From the NCBI RefSeq assembly GCF_001417775.1, contig NZ_BBZJ01000027.1, positions 50,816-114,815 on the forward strand: 64,000 nucleotides of DNA, read 5' to 3'. Source of the stretch: Streptomyces sp. TP-A0356. GTDB lineage: Bacteria; Actinomycetota; Actinomycetes; Streptomycetales; Streptomycetaceae. The stretch's first letter is position 1; each line of letters begins with the position of its first letter. The position numbers and the translations under genes are program-made. Positions 24,489 through 33,851 of this stretch are shown piece by piece. The notes under the pieces were generated by a model, which was given only the letters and a program-made list of their open reading frames with translations, was not told the origin of the DNA and did no database searches.

Positions 24489-26141
24489 ATGGCCCGCGTC
24501 CCCGTCGCAGCCCGGATCCGCATAGGAAGGGCGTCAGGCATCGTCGCCCGGCACTACCGCTCGCTCCGTCCCCACCCGTCCGCCGAGCTCGTCCCGCAGC
24601 CCCATCCATGGCTCCGGGCGCTGGGCATGGTCGCCGTCGTGCTCCTGGGCGCCTGGCTCGGCCTCCTGGTCGTGGGCGACGTACGCGTCCCGGTGGGCCC
24701 CATGAACACCACCATGGCCCTGCGCCCCTCCGTCGCCGGCGGCACCAAGATCAACGTATCGCCGCTCGGCGCCCTGGAGCTGAACAGCCACAAGGCCCCC
24801 GTGCGCCTCGACGTCAACGTCGACCAACTCGACCCCGTCCGCGCCCAGGCGCTGGTCGACCACCCCGAGCGGATCTCGGGCCTCCAGCAGGAGATAACCC
24901 ATGACGTGGAGCACGGCACGCTCGACCTCGCCGTGCGCTCCTGCGTGGCCGTGGTCGCCGGCGCCACCGCCCTCGGCCTGGCCGTCTACCGCCGCCCGCG
25001 CCGGGCCCTGACGGCCGGCGGCCTGGCGCTCACGCTCCTCACCGCCTCGGGCGCCACGGCGTACGCCACCTGGAACCCCGAGTCGGTCCTCGAACCGAGG
25101 TTCTCCGGGCTGCTCTCGTCCGCACCCTCCCTGGTCGGCAACGCGCGCAACATCGTCACCGAATTCGACGTCTACCAGAAGGAGTTGGCGCGGCTGGTGA
25201 CGAACGTGACGAAGCTCTACGACGTCACATCCACCCTCCCCGCGTACGAGCCCGATCCCACGACCATCCGGGTCCTGCACGTCTCCGACATCCATCTCAA
25301 CCCGGCGAGCTGGAAGATCATCGCGTCGCTGGTGCAGCAGTACCGCGTCAACGTGATCGTCGACTCGGGCGACACCATGGACCACGGCACGGCGGCGGAG
25401 AACGGCTTCCTGGACCCGATCACCGACCTGGGCGCCCCGTACATCTGGGTCCGCGGCAACCACGACTCCCGAACCACCCAGCGCTATCTGCAGCACATGA
25501 AGAACGTCCACGTCCTGGACGACGGCAGGGCGATCAGCCTGGGGGGCCTGCGCTTCGCCGGGATCGGCGACCCGCAGTTCACCCCCGACCGCTCGGCCGC
25601 ACCGGGCGGTGACCGCGCCGAGGAACTGGCGGGAGCGCGTCTGGCCGCCGCCCTGCGGGACCAGAAGACCGCCGGGACGCCTGTCGACATCGCGATCGCC
25701 CACGAGCCCACGGCCGCGCGCGAGACGGACGGCGAGGTGCCCCTGGTGCTGGCCGGCCATCTGCACCATGAGGGGATGGAGGTCATGAGGTACGGCACCC
25801 GGCTGCGCATCGAGGGCTCCACGGGGGGTAGCGGGCTGCGTGCGCTCGAGCGCAGCTATCCCGCCCCCATCGAGGCCTCGATCCTCTACCTGGACCGGGG
25901 CACCCGCCGCCTCCAGGCCTGGGACGAGATCAGGCTCGGCGGTCTGGGCCAGACCACCGCGGAGGTGACCCGCCACCTGCCCAAGGAGAACCTGCCCGGA
26001 GCGAGCCCGGCCCCCGGCGCCACGCCTCCCGGCGCCACGCCTCCCGCCACCGCGCCGACGGACCGCTCCGGCGCAACCCCGAGCGGCTCCGGCGCAACCC
26101 CGAGCGGCTCCGGCGCAACCCCCGCGCCGAGCGCCCCTTAA
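24489..26141 (+). CDS. Membrane-anchored metallophosphoesterase
   Basis: A 550-residue protein with three predicted membrane segments (about 45-63, 151-167, 174-193) before a calcineurin-like phosphoesterase domain (about 258-480). The metal ligands are present: DIH (267-269), GDT (294-296), GNHD (323-326) and AGHLHH towards the end. The active domain should face outside if the three segments are correct, which suggests an extracytoplasmic phosphodiesterase or phosphatase. The last 50 residues repeat GATPPGATPP and SGSGATP, a flexible Pro/Ser tail. The start ATG at 24489 has a weak ribosome binding site. Confidence 0.85.
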   Translation: MARVPVAARIRIGRASGIVARHYRSLRPHPSAELVPQPHPWLRALGMVAVVLLGAWLGLLVVGDVRVPVGPMNTTMALRPSVAGGTKINVSPLGALELNSHKAPVRLDVNVDQLDPVRAQALVDHPERISGLQQEITHDVEHGTLDLAVRSCVAVVAGATALGLAVYRRPRRALTAGGLALTLLTASGATAYATWNPESVLEPRFSGLLSSAPSLVGNARNIVTEFDVYQKELARLVTNVTKLYDVTSTLPAYEPDPTTIRVLHVSDIHLNPASWKIIASLVQQYRVNVIVDSGDTMDHGTAAENGFLDPITDLGAPYIWVRGNHDSRTTQRYLQHMKNVHVLDDGRAISLGGLRFAGIGDPQFTPDRSAAPGGDRAEELAGARLAAALRDQKTAGTPVDIAIAHEPTAARETDGEVPLVLAGHLHHEGMEVMRYGTRLRIEGSTGGSGLRALERSYPAPIEASILYLDRGTRRLQAWDEIRLGGLGQTTAEVTRHLPKENLPGASPAPGATPPGATPPATAPTDRSGATPSGSGATPSGSGATPAPSAP

Positions 26142-26220
26142 CCGTTTTGGCGAACCCTCCCCCCATCCCATATGCTTCTCACGTCCCCGACGCGCTGAGA
26201 AGCGCCCAGGCGGGCCGATA

Positions 26221-26293
26221 GCCCTCATCGTCTAGCGGCCTAGGACGCCGCCCTTTCAAGGCGGTAGCACGGGTTCGAATCCCGTTGGGGGCA
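26221..26293 (+). tRNA. tRNA-Glu (anticodon TTC)
   Basis: Acceptor GCCCTCA pairs with TGGGGGC, the anticodon loop is CTTTCAA and the T-arm CGGGTTCGAATCCCG. It is first of a Glu-Asp-Phe tRNA cluster. Confidence 0.95.
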
Positions 26294-26330
26294 CGCACCA
26301 CCGTGTGCGACACTGTCGTACGCAACGCTT

Positions 26331-26405
26331 GGTCCTGTGGAGCAGTTTGGAGTGCTCGCCACCCTGTCAAGGTGGAGGCCGCGGGTTCAAATCCCGTCAG
26401 GACCG
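26331..26405 (+). tRNA. tRNA-Asp (anticodon GTC)
   Basis: Acceptor GGTCCTG pairs with CAGGACC, the anticodon loop is CTGTCAA and the T-arm CGGGTTCAAATCCCG. It is identical to the copy at 31270-31344. Confidence 0.95.
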
Positions 26406-26410
26406 CTGAG

Positions 26411-26424
26411 GTTTCACGTGAAAC
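26411..26424. promoter_or_regulatory. parS centromere site (ParB binding)
   Basis: GTTTCACGTGAAAC is a perfect 14-bp palindrome identical to the Streptomyces parS consensus as I know it. The palindrome extends by GAG/CTC to 20 bp (26408-26427). It lies in the 24-bp gap between tRNA-Asp and tRNA-Phe, where it is free of coding constraint. I saw no other perfect copy in the window. Confidence 0.9.
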
Positions 26425-26429
26425 CTCGT

Positions 26430-26503
26430 GGCTGGGTAGCTCAGTTGGTACGAGCGTCCGCCTGAAAAGCGGAAGGTCGCCGGTTCGACCCCGGCCCCAG
26501 CCA
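26430..26503 (+). tRNA. tRNA-Phe (anticodon GAA)
   Basis: Acceptor GGCTGGG pairs with CCCAGCC, the anticodon loop is CTGAAAA and the T-arm CCGGTTCGACCCCGG. It is followed by a terminator. Confidence 0.95.
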
Positions 26504-26511
26504 CCGTCATC

Positions 26512-26541
26512 GAAAGCCTCGCCCCTTCGGGCGGGGCTTTC
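26512..26541 (+). terminator. Terminator of the tRNA cluster
   Basis: GAAAGCC(T)CGCCC and GGGCGGGGCTTTC form a strong stem around a CTTC loop just after tRNA-Phe. Confidence 0.8.
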
Positions 26542-26689
26542 GTCGTCACGGGCGCCCGTGGGGGACGCGTTCCACGGGGCCCCGAGCCTGCTGACGGATG
26601 CCGGCGGCCTCACACCCTCGCGTACTTGGCATGTCCCCTGCCGGGCGCTACGTTCTGCCTGGTCGGCGCAGCCATGAAGGTGGGGGATC

Positions 26690-26995
26690 ATGAGCCTGGA
26701 CGAGACCAGGGCCAAGGACGTCGCACTCGAGAAGGACCGGGCCCGCTACGGCCTGCTCGCGGTGGTCATCAGCAACCTCGCGATCGCCGGTGTCGCGATC
26801 TTCGGCGTTTGGCGCCTGGACGGCGACAAGTCGGTGATCGTCGGTGTCCTCACGGCGGCCTTCACCGCCGTCAGCAGCATGACCACCGCGTACCTGGGTA
26901 TCAAGGCCGTCTCCAACACCGCCAGGTCCATGGCCCAGGACAGAGCGGCCCGCGAGCAGCCCACCACGGTCCCGCCACAGGCGGGCGGCCACTGA
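26690..26995 (+). CDS. Small two-helix membrane protein
   Basis: A 101-residue protein from an ATG after GGTGGGGG. The charged N-terminus (DETRAKDVALEKDRARYG) precedes two membrane segments (about 20-41 and 48-71), and a hydrophilic tail of about 30 residues closes it. The hairpin topology with both ends inside resembles small conserved Streptomyces membrane proteins of unknown function. It stands alone between the tRNA cluster and hrpA. Confidence 0.75.
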   Translation: MSLDETRAKDVALEKDRARYGLLAVVISNLAIAGVAIFGVWRLDGDKSVIVGVLTAAFTAVSSMTTAYLGIKAVSNTARSMAQDRAAREQPTTVPPQAGGH

Positions 26996-27171
26996 CCCGA
27001 GGACCCGCCGTCGGCGGAGACCCGGGAGACCCGACGGGCGCCGGTCTCCCACCGCCCGCGCACTCCGCCGCGAGCGACGCGGCGCACCCTCGGGCCCAGG
27101 AACCCCCGGCCAACCCGCCGGACGCAAATCGTTAGCCATGAATTTCGCCAAGGTGAGATCCTGGATCGCGT

Positions 27172-30100
27172 ATGTCTACGCATCCCGCCCCCGCCCTCGG
27201 CACTCTCGCCACCCGCCTGACCGAGCTGTCCCTGCGCGACGCGCACCGGCTCGGCCGCAGGCTCGAAGGCGCGCGCAAGATCCGCAAGCCCGAGGCCCGA
27301 GCCGCCGTACTCGCCGAGATCGAGGCGGAGGTCGCCAAGGCCGAGGACAGGATCGCCGGGCGCACCGCCCGTGTCCCCGCCGTCACGTACCCCGAGCAGC
27401 TGCCCGTCAGCCAGAAGAGGAACGAGATCGCCGACGCCATACGCGACCACCAGGTCGTGATCGTGGCCGGTGAGACCGGCTCCGGCAAGACCACCCAGAT
27501 CCCCAAGATCTGTCTCGAACTCGGCCGCGGCGTGCGCGGCATGATCGGCCACACCCAGCCCCGCCGCATCGCTGCCCGCACCGTCGCCGAGCGCGTCGCC
27601 GACGAGCTCGACACTCCCCTCGGCGAGGCCGTGGGCTGGAAGGTCCGCTTCACCGACCAGGTGAACCCCGACGCGACCTTCGTCAAGCTGATGACGGACG
27701 GCATCCTGCTCGCCGAGATCCAGACGGACCGCGAGCTGCGCGCCTACGACACGATCATCATCGACGAGGCCCACGAGCGGTCCCTCAACATCGACTTCCT
27801 GCTCGGCTACCTCGCCCAGCTCCTGCCCCGCCGCCCGGACCTCAAGGTCGTCATCACCTCGGCCACGATCGACCCCGAGCGCTTCTCCCGGCACTTCGGC
27901 GACGCGCCGATCATCGAGGTCAGCGGCCGCACCTATCCCGTCGAGGTGCGCTACCGACCGCTCCTCGAAGAGGACTCCGACGACGCCGACCGCGACCAGA
28001 TCACCGCGATCACGGACGCCGTCGAGGAGCTGATGGCCGAGGGCCAGGGCGACATCCTGGTCTTCCTCTCCGGAGAGCGCGAGATCCGCGACACCGCGGA
28101 CGCGCTCACCAAGAAGCAGTACAGGTTCACGGAAATCCTGCCGTTGTACGCCCGGCTCTCCCACGCCGAGCAGCACCGCGTCTTCCAGCCACACTCCGGC
28201 CGCAGGATCGTCCTGGCCACGAACGTGGCCGAGACCTCCCTGACCGTCCCGGGCATCAAGTACGTCATCGACCCGGGCTTCGCGCGCATCTCGCGTTACA
28301 GCCACCGCACCAAGGTGCAGCGGCTGCCCATCGAGCCGATCTCCCAGGCGAGCGCCGACCAGCGCAAGGGCCGCTGCGGCCGTACGTCGGACGGCATCTG
28401 CATCCGGCTGTACTCCGACGACGACTTCAACGCCCGCCCGGAGTTCACCGACGCCGAGATCCTCCGTACGAACCTCGCCTCCGTCATCCTCCAGATGACC
28501 GCGGCCGGCCTCGGCGACATCGAGAAGTTCCCCTTCATCGACCCGCCGGACCACCGCAACATTCGGGACGGCGTCCAGCTCCTGGAGGAACTGGGCGCGC
28601 TGGACGCGACCGAGAAGGACCCGCGCAAGCGCCTCACCGACACCGGCCGCAAGCTCGCCCAGCTGCCCGTGGACCCGCGCCTGGCGCGCATGGTCCTGGA
28701 GGCCGACCGCAACCGCTGTGTCCGCGAGGTCATGGTCATCGCCGCGGCCCTGTCCATCCAGGACCCGCGCGAGCGCCCCGCCGACAAGCAGGCCCAGGCC
28801 GACCAGCAGCACGCCCGCTTCAAGGACGAGACGAGCGACTTCCTCGCCTACCTCAACCTGTGGCGCTACATCCGCGAACAGCAGAAGGAGCGCGGCTCGT
28901 CGTCCTTCCGCCGTATGTGCAAGCAGGAGTACCTGAACTTCCTGCGCATCCGGGAATGGCAGGACATCTACACACAGCTGCGCACGGTCGCCAAGCAGAT
29001 GGGCATCCATCCGAACGAGCAGGACGCCCCGGCCGACCACATCCACATCTCGCTCCTCGCCGGCCTGCTCTCGCACATCGGCATGAAGGACGTGAAGGAG
29101 TCCAAGGACTCCGCCCCCGGCGGGCGCAGGGACGGCGGGCGCAACGAGTACCTCGGCGCCCGCAACGCCAAATTCGCGATCTTCCCGGGTTCGTCCCTGT
29201 TCCGGAAGCCCCCGCGCTTCGTGATGTCCGCCGAACTCGTCGAGACCTCCCGGCTGTGGGCCCGGGTCAACGCGAAGATCGAGCCGGAGTGGGTCGAGCC
29301 GCTCGCCGGCCATCTCCTCAAGCGGACGTACAGCGAACCGCACTGGGAGAAGGACCAGGCGGCCGTGATGGCGTACGAGAAGGTCACGCTGTACGGCGTC
29401 CCGATCGTCGCCCAGCGGAAGGTGAACTACGGCCGTATCGACCCGGAGACGAGCCGCGAGCTGTTCATCCGCAACGCCCTCGTGGAGGGCGACTGGCGCA
29501 CGCACCACAAGTTCTTCGCCGACAACCGCAGACTCCTCACCGAGGTGGAGGAGCTGGAGCACCGCGCCCGGCGCCGGGACATCCTGGTCGACGACGAAAC
29601 GCTGTTCGACTTCTACGACCAGCGGGTGCCCGAACACGTCGTCTCGGGCGCCCACTTCGACTCCTGGTGGAAGCGCAAACGCCAGGAGCAGCCCGACTTC
29701 CTCGACTTCGAGCGCGAGATGCTCATCAACGAGAGGGCGGGCGCGGTCACCAAGGACGACTATCCCGACTCCTGGCGCCAGGGCCGCCTGAAGTTCAAGG
29801 TCACCTACCAGTTCGAGCCGGGCGCGGACGCGGACGGTGTGACCGTCCACATCCCGCTGCAGGTCCTCAACCAGGTCACCGACGAGGGCTTCGACTGGCA
29901 GATCCCGGGCCTGCGGGAGGAACTGGTCACCGAGCTCATCCGGTCCCTCCCCAAGCCGATCCGCCGTAACTACGTCCCGGCGCCGGACCATGCGAAGGCG
30001 TTCCTGGAGAAGACGTCGTCCCCGGAGGGGGCCCATCAGACACAGTCCCTCCAGGAGCCGCTGACCGTCGCCATGGCGCGCGAGCTGAAGCGCATGGTGG

Positions 30101-31176
30101 GTGTGCCGTTCGAGGCGGACGACTTCGACTGGGAGAAGGTCCCCGACCACCTCAAGATCACCTTCCGGATCGTCGACGAGCGGCGCCGCAAGCTCGCCGA
30201 GGACAAGGACCTGGAGGCGCTGAAACTCAGCCTGAAGCCGAAGGCGCGCAAGGCCCTCTCGCAGGCCGCGGCGGCCACGGCCGAGCGGCAGGGCGGGGAG
30301 TCCCTGGAGCGTACGGGCCTCACGGACTGGACGATCGGCGCGCTCCCCCACATCTTCGAGACCCGCCGCGCCGGCCAGCCGGTGAAGGCGTTCCCGGCGC
30401 TGGTCGACGACGGCGACACGGTCTCCGTGCGCCTCTTCGACACCGAGGAGGAGCAGGCAGGGGCCATGTGGAAGGGCACTCGGCGCCTGATCCTGCGGAA
30501 CATCCCGGTCAACCCGGCGAAGTTCGCGTCCGAGAAGCTGACGAACGCCCAGAAGCTCGCCCTGTCCGCGAACCCGCACGGTTCCGTCCAGGCCCTGTTC
30601 GACGACTGCGCGATGGCGGCCGCGGACAAGCTGATCGGGGACCTCGGGGGACCGGCGTGGGACGAGGAGTCGTACCGGAAGCTGTACGACAAGGTGCGCG
30701 CGGAGATCGTCGACACGACGGTCCGTACGGTCGGGCAGGTGCAGCAGGTGCTGGCCGCGTGGCAGGCCTGTGAGCGCCGTCTGAAAGCCGTACGGAGCCC
30801 GGCGCTGCTGCCGAACCTGGCCGACGTACGCGCGCAGCTGGACGCCCTCATGAAGCCCGGCTTCGTCACGGAGGCGGGGACAGGGCGCCTGCCCGACCTG
30901 ATGCGCTACCTGGTCGCCGCGGACCGCCGACTGCAGCAGATGCCGACCAACGTCCAGCGGGACACGACGCGTATGGCCAAGATCCATGAGATGCGGGACG
31001 AGTACGCATGGCTGCTGGAGCAGCTGCCGCAGGGCCGGCCCGTCCCCGCCGCCGTCCTCGACATCCGCTGGATGATCGAGGAGCTGCGCGTCAGCTACTT
31101 CGCGCATGCGCTGGGCACGGCGTACCCGGTCTCGGACAAGCGCATCGTGAAGGCCATCGACGCGGCCGCCCCGTGA
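27172..31176 (+). CDS. hrpA: ATP-dependent RNA helicase HrpA (DEAH-box)
   Basis: A 1334-residue protein, the usual length for full-size HrpA. Motif I GETGSGKTT is at 100-108, DEAH at 198-201 (IIIDEAHERS), SAT in the next block, and the helicase C domain carries QRKGRCGRTSDGICIRLYS. The HA2/OB-fold region follows (LASVILQMTAAGLGDIEKFP, FPGSSLFRKPPRFVMSAELV) and the long HrpA-specific C-terminal domain (DUF3418) runs from about residue 720 to the end. HrpA resolves stalled or collided ribosomes and processes mRNA in E. coli. The gene lies between two identical tRNA-Asp genes. Confidence 0.95.
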   Translation: MSTHPAPALGTLATRLTELSLRDAHRLGRRLEGARKIRKPEARAAVLAEIEAEVAKAEDRIAGRTARVPAVTYPEQLPVSQKRNEIADAIRDHQVVIVAGETGSGKTTQIPKICLELGRGVRGMIGHTQPRRIAARTVAERVADELDTPLGEAVGWKVRFTDQVNPDATFVKLMTDGILLAEIQTDRELRAYDTIIIDEAHERSLNIDFLLGYLAQLLPRRPDLKVVITSATIDPERFSRHFGDAPIIEVSGRTYPVEVRYRPLLEEDSDDADRDQITAITDAVEELMAEGQGDILVFLSGEREIRDTADALTKKQYRFTEILPLYARLSHAEQHRVFQPHSGRRIVLATNVAETSLTVPGIKYVIDPGFARISRYSHRTKVQRLPIEPISQASADQRKGRCGRTSDGICIRLYSDDDFNARPEFTDAEILRTNLASVILQMTAAGLGDIEKFPFIDPPDHRNIRDGVQLLEELGALDATEKDPRKRLTDTGRKLAQLPVDPRLARMVLEADRNRCVREVMVIAAALSIQDPRERPADKQAQADQQHARFKDETSDFLAYLNLWRYIREQQKERGSSSFRRMCKQEYLNFLRIREWQDIYTQLRTVAKQMGIHPNEQDAPADHIHISLLAGLLSHIGMKDVKESKDSAPGGRRDGGRNEYLGARNAKFAIFPGSSLFRKPPRFVMSAELVETSRLWARVNAKIEPEWVEPLAGHLLKRTYSEPHWEKDQAAVMAYEKVTLYGVPIVAQRKVNYGRIDPETSRELFIRNALVEGDWRTHHKFFADNRRLLTEVEELEHRARRRDILVDDETLFDFYDQRVPEHVVSGAHFDSWWKRKRQEQPDFLDFEREMLINERAGAVTKDDYPDSWRQGRLKFKVTYQFEPGADADGVTVHIPLQVLNQVTDEGFDWQIPGLREELVTELIRSLPKPIRRNYVPAPDHAKAFLEKTSSPEGAHQTQSLQEPLTVAMARELKRMVGVPFEADDFDWEKVPDHLKITFRIVDERRRKLAEDKDLEALKLSLKPKARKALSQAAAATAERQGGESLERTGLTDWTIGALPHIFETRRAGQPVKAFPALVDDGDTVSVRLFDTEEEQAGAMWKGTRRLILRNIPVNPAKFASEKLTNAQKLALSANPHGSVQALFDDCAMAAADKLIGDLGGPAWDEESYRKLYDKVRAEIVDTTVRTVGQVQQVLAAWQACERRLKAVRSPALLPNLADVRAQLDALMKPGFVTEAGTGRLPDLMRYLVAADRRLQQMPTNVQRDTTRMAKIHEMRDEYAWLLEQLPQGRPVPAAVLDIRWMIEELRVSYFAHALGTAYPVSDKRIVKAIDAAAP

Positions 31177-31269
31177 CGACTCGTTCACGGGGGGTGAGTT
31201 CGACCGGGGACTCACCCTCCTGTACAGTCTCTTCTCGCAGCGCAACGCACGATCAGCGCCGCGAAACCT

Positions 31270-31344
31270 GGTCCTGTGGAGCAGTTTGGAGTGCTCGCCA
31301 CCCTGTCAAGGTGGAGGCCGCGGGTTCAAATCCCGTCAGGACCG
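31270..31344 (+). tRNA. tRNA-Asp (anticodon GTC), second copy
   Basis: The 75-nt sequence is identical to the tRNA at 26331-26405, including the loop CTGTCAA and discriminator G. Confidence 0.95.
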
Positions 31345-31352
31345 CCAGAGGA

Positions 31353-31385
31353 GAGGCCCCGCATCCCCGCGATGCGGGGTCTTCT
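31353..31385 (+). terminator. Terminator of the second tRNA-Asp
   Basis: AGAGGCCCCGCAT pairs with ATGCGGGGTCTTCT (one G.T pair) around CCCCGCG, directly after the tRNA and followed by a pyrimidine-rich tail. Confidence 0.75.
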
Positions 31386-31581
31386 TCATGCCGCCTTCAT
31401 ACCTTCTTCTTGCCGCCTCCATGCCGCCCCCTGACGACCTCCCTGGCCGGTCGCCGTTCGGCGGCGCTCCGGCGGCGCTTCGGCGCCGGCCCTCAGCGCT
31501 CCGGGGCATCTTGACGGCGTCACATTCCGCCGGTACCCAGAAGTCAGGGTCCCCGACTGCATGGACCCGGGGAGGTGGCAT

Positions 31582-31773
31582 ATGGCGGCGTCCGCTCGGC
31601 ACGAGACGCGTGCTCTGCTCCGTGCCCATCTCTCCGCCGCTATCGGGTACCGCCATCTGACGCGCCACTGCCCCATCTGCCATCAACTCCTGCGCCTGGC
31701 CATGGAACCCGCCCAGCACGGCGAGGAAGGCACCGAGACGCCCCCCGAGGACGACAGCACCTCCACGCCGTGA
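31582..31773 (+). CDS. DUF6274-like small protein with CPIC motif
   Basis: A 63-residue protein. I start at the ATG at 31582, which follows GGAGG with proper spacing; the ATG at 31561 precedes that site. HETRALLRAHLSAAIGYRHL then TRHCPICHQLLRLAME is a conserved helix pair with a CxxCH-type motif. I recall this protein in the bldC neighbourhood of many Streptomyces (DUF6274), function unknown. The acidic, Thr/Ser-rich tail is probably disordered. Confidence 0.7.
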   Translation: MAASARHETRALLRAHLSAAIGYRHLTRHCPICHQLLRLAMEPAQHGEEGTETPPEDDSTSTP

Positions 31774-32080
31774 CCACAAAACCGTGGGGTTCATGCGGCC
31801 TCCGCTTGGGCACTCCTGGACGTACGGTCCGCCCAACACCCGCCCCACGACGCCATGTTCCTCTAGCAAAGACGACGCGAGCGTAACAAGGACTCTGGCA
31901 TGTGACGGGTGTCACTGCACAAGTTTGGAGAAGCGGGGACCTTACACCCCTCCTACAACGGATCAATTTAATATGTGCAATTGCACCGCTCTCCGGACTG
32001 CCGCACAGCAGATCCGACACCGCTCCCCAGACTCCCACAAGGCCGCTCACAGACGGGCCTCGCGCAGGGCGCCGGGACAC
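31774..32080. other. Intergenic, no gene recognised
   Basis: About 300 bp downstream of both the DUF6274-like gene and the bldC terminator. It is AT-richer than average around 31950-31985 (TCAATTTAATATGTGCAATT), possibly a promoter, but no adjacent coding frame is convincing. Confidence 0.4.
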
Positions 32081-32120
32081 AAAAAAGATCGCGCTGGACC
32101 CGGCGGAGTCCAGCGCGATC
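32081..32120 (-). terminator. Rho-independent terminator of bldC
   Basis: On the minus strand GATCGCGCTGGAC pairs perfectly with GTCCAGCGCGATC around an 8-nt loop and is followed by TTTTTT. This is a textbook intrinsic terminator, unusual in Streptomyces for having a full T-run. Confidence 0.9.
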
Positions 32121-32256
32121 GACGACGCACCCTTGTCGTGCCTCTGATGACCGTGGGCGAGGGCCCTGTTGGGGCAGGACCCGCGTCGCTTGGAGCTGAG
32201 GTGCGGACGTCACGGCAGGTTGGGGGACCTACCGGTATGTCCGGCTATGCAGTTGT

Positions 32257-32463
32257 TCAGGCTTCGCTGCGCTGCTGCGGGATGCCCGCCAGCAGGGCGC
32301 GCACCTCGGCCTCGCGGTAGCGGCGGTGCCCGCCGAGCGTGCGAATCGACGTGAGCTTGCCGGCCTTCGCCCACCGCGTGACCGTCTTCGGGTCCACACG
32401 GAACATGGTGGCGACCTCAGCCGGGGTCAGCAGCGGCTCGGCATCAGGGGTGCGAGCGGTCAT
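32257..32463 (-). CDS. bldC: Developmental regulator BldC (MerR-like DNA-binding domain)
   Basis: A 68-residue protein that consists of a single winged-helix MerR-type domain: LLTPAEVATMFRVDPKTVTR (helix-turn-helix), WAKAGKLTSIRTLGGHRRYR (wing with the GGHRRYR motif) and a short C-terminal helix. Length and sequence match Streptomyces BldC as I know it, with no effector domain. BldC binds direct repeats cooperatively and holds back or times aerial development and many antibiotic genes. The start follows GAGGAGG. A 545-bp leader region upstream holds no other gene. Confidence 0.97.
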   Translation of the reverse strand: MTARTPDAEPLLTPAEVATMFRVDPKTVTRWAKAGKLTSIRTLGGHRRYREAEVRALLAGIPQQRSEA

Positions 32464-33008
32464 GAGCGGCCTCCTCGGGAGAACCGAACCTTCTCGGTTC
32501 TTTCCTCTAAATTCTGCACCTTGACCCGCGTTGCCCGAAATGGCGGACGCGAGTCGAGTCGGTTATAGGACGAACGGCTTGTCCTCGGCACTACAACTAC
32601 ACCATCTGTCCAGCCGCGTCGGCCAAACCGATGGAATTGCCCTCCCAGGTGTCCATCAGCGACGGAAGCCGATGGACCATGCCATAGCGGACAGTCACGC
32701 CGCTGTGACGATCAGTCACAGGGCGATCAGGAGCCACCAGACCCCTCAAAGAGTGCAATGCTGAGCATCCACCCAAAAGCGGGCAGAAGGAACCTCCCCC
32801 GGGCTCCTTGTCCTATTTTGGCATGAGGAGACACGTTAGGCGCAAGGTCCTTGTAAGTGCCGTCCGTCACGCTTGAGGGCAAAAGGCCCGGATCAGGGGC
32901 CTACGTCCCCCATCGCGACCTGCGGTATGTCAACCATGGGCCAAGGGTTATCACTTCACCATGTCTCGCAGGTCACAATTCGCGCACTGGTTCACCGCGG
33001 CCCTGGAC
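32464..33008 (-). promoter_or_regulatory. Long upstream region of bldC
   Basis: 545 bp without a convincing gene separate bldC from the upstream gene on the same strand. Near the start codon AACCGAGAAGGTTCGGTT (32478-32495) is an imperfect palindrome that could be a binding site or leader hairpin. The stretch 32800-32850 is AT-rich. This size fits complex developmental control; exact promoters are not assignable by eye. Confidence 0.45.
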
Positions 33009-33851
33009 TCAGTTCGCCGACCGGCGGTCCCGCACGGCCCGCCAGCGCTCCACCAGCCGCCCGTACGCCTCCCCGGCCGCGACCCCGTCCCCGAGCCGCA
33101 GGGCCTCGATGCCCTCGGCGACGTCCGCGGCCGAGTGGTCCCCGTCCAGATCCGCGGCCGGCAGGACGTGCACGAGCCCGCCGTAGTCCAGCTCGACCAG
33201 CGACCGCGGATGGAACTCCTCCAGCCACCGCCCCACATCCACCAGACCGTCGATGAGCGGTCCCTCGTCGATCGCGTCCTTGAGCGTCCGCAGCGCCCGC
33301 GCGGTGCGCCGCCTGGCCTGCACCATGGGAGTGCGGTAGCGCAGCATCGGGGGGATCTCCCCGGAGCCCTTGTCGTACCGCCGCTCGGCGTCGGAGACCA
33401 GCACGAACCAATTGAGCGGCACCTGCCAGGTCGCGGTGCGGATCCACGGGCGGGCGTCCGGGTTGCCCTCCAGCCAGCGCTCGTAGTCCTGGGCGGCCTG
33501 GCGGCGCACGACGGGCGGCAGGACCGCGTCCAGGACCGACGCCGGAAGCTCCTGCGCCAGCTCCCCGAGCGCCTGCCAGCCGCGCAGCCGGGTGCGCCAC
33601 GGGCAGACGCACAGCACCCCGTCGAACTCGGTCACGAAGGCGTCGCTGCTCTCGTGCACCGGCACCGGCACCGGCGGGGTGGGCAGCAAGTCGCCAAGGG
33701 AGCGGCGCAGTTCGTCCTGGTACGAGGGACGGTCGGGGCTGCGGGCGTACCGCGCCCAGTGGCTGCGTTCCGGCTCCGGGAAGGCGGCCAGCGGTTCGTA
33801 CACGCGCAAGTAGGACGCGTACGGGACGATCACCGAGGACACCTTGGGCAC
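33009..33851 (-). CDS. Conserved protein of unknown function upstream of bldC
   Basis: A 280-residue soluble protein. The GTG at 33851 follows GGGAGGGAG at the right distance. The sequence has many Trp, Arg and Glu, with blocks such as VIVPYASYLRVYEPLAAFPE, CVCPWRTRLRGWQALGELAQ and WIRTATWQVPLNWFVLVSDA. No catalytic motif or membrane segment is seen. I recall a protein like this beside vdh and bldC in Streptomyces but not its function. It is divergent from vdh across 233 bp. Confidence 0.8.
   Translation of the reverse strand: MPKVSSVIVPYASYLRVYEPLAAFPEPERSHWARYARSPDRPSYQDELRRSLGDLLPTPPVPVPVHESSDAFVTEFDGVLCVCPWRTRLRGWQALGELAQELPASVLDAVLPPVVRRQAAQDYERWLEGNPDARPWIRTATWQVPLNWFVLVSDAERRYDKGSGEIPPMLRYRTPMVQARRRTARALRTLKDAIDEGPLIDGLVDVGRWLEEFHPRSLVELDYGGLVHVLPAADLDGDHSAADVAEGIEALRLGDGVAAGEAYGRLVERWRAVRDRRSAN

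Noticed and set aside
26746..31245. Very long minus-strand open frame (about 1499 codons) opposite hrpA
   Set aside because: It is the antisense shadow of hrpA: biased GC codons leave the opposite strand open. The plus strand has complete helicase motifs; the minus translation is low complexity.
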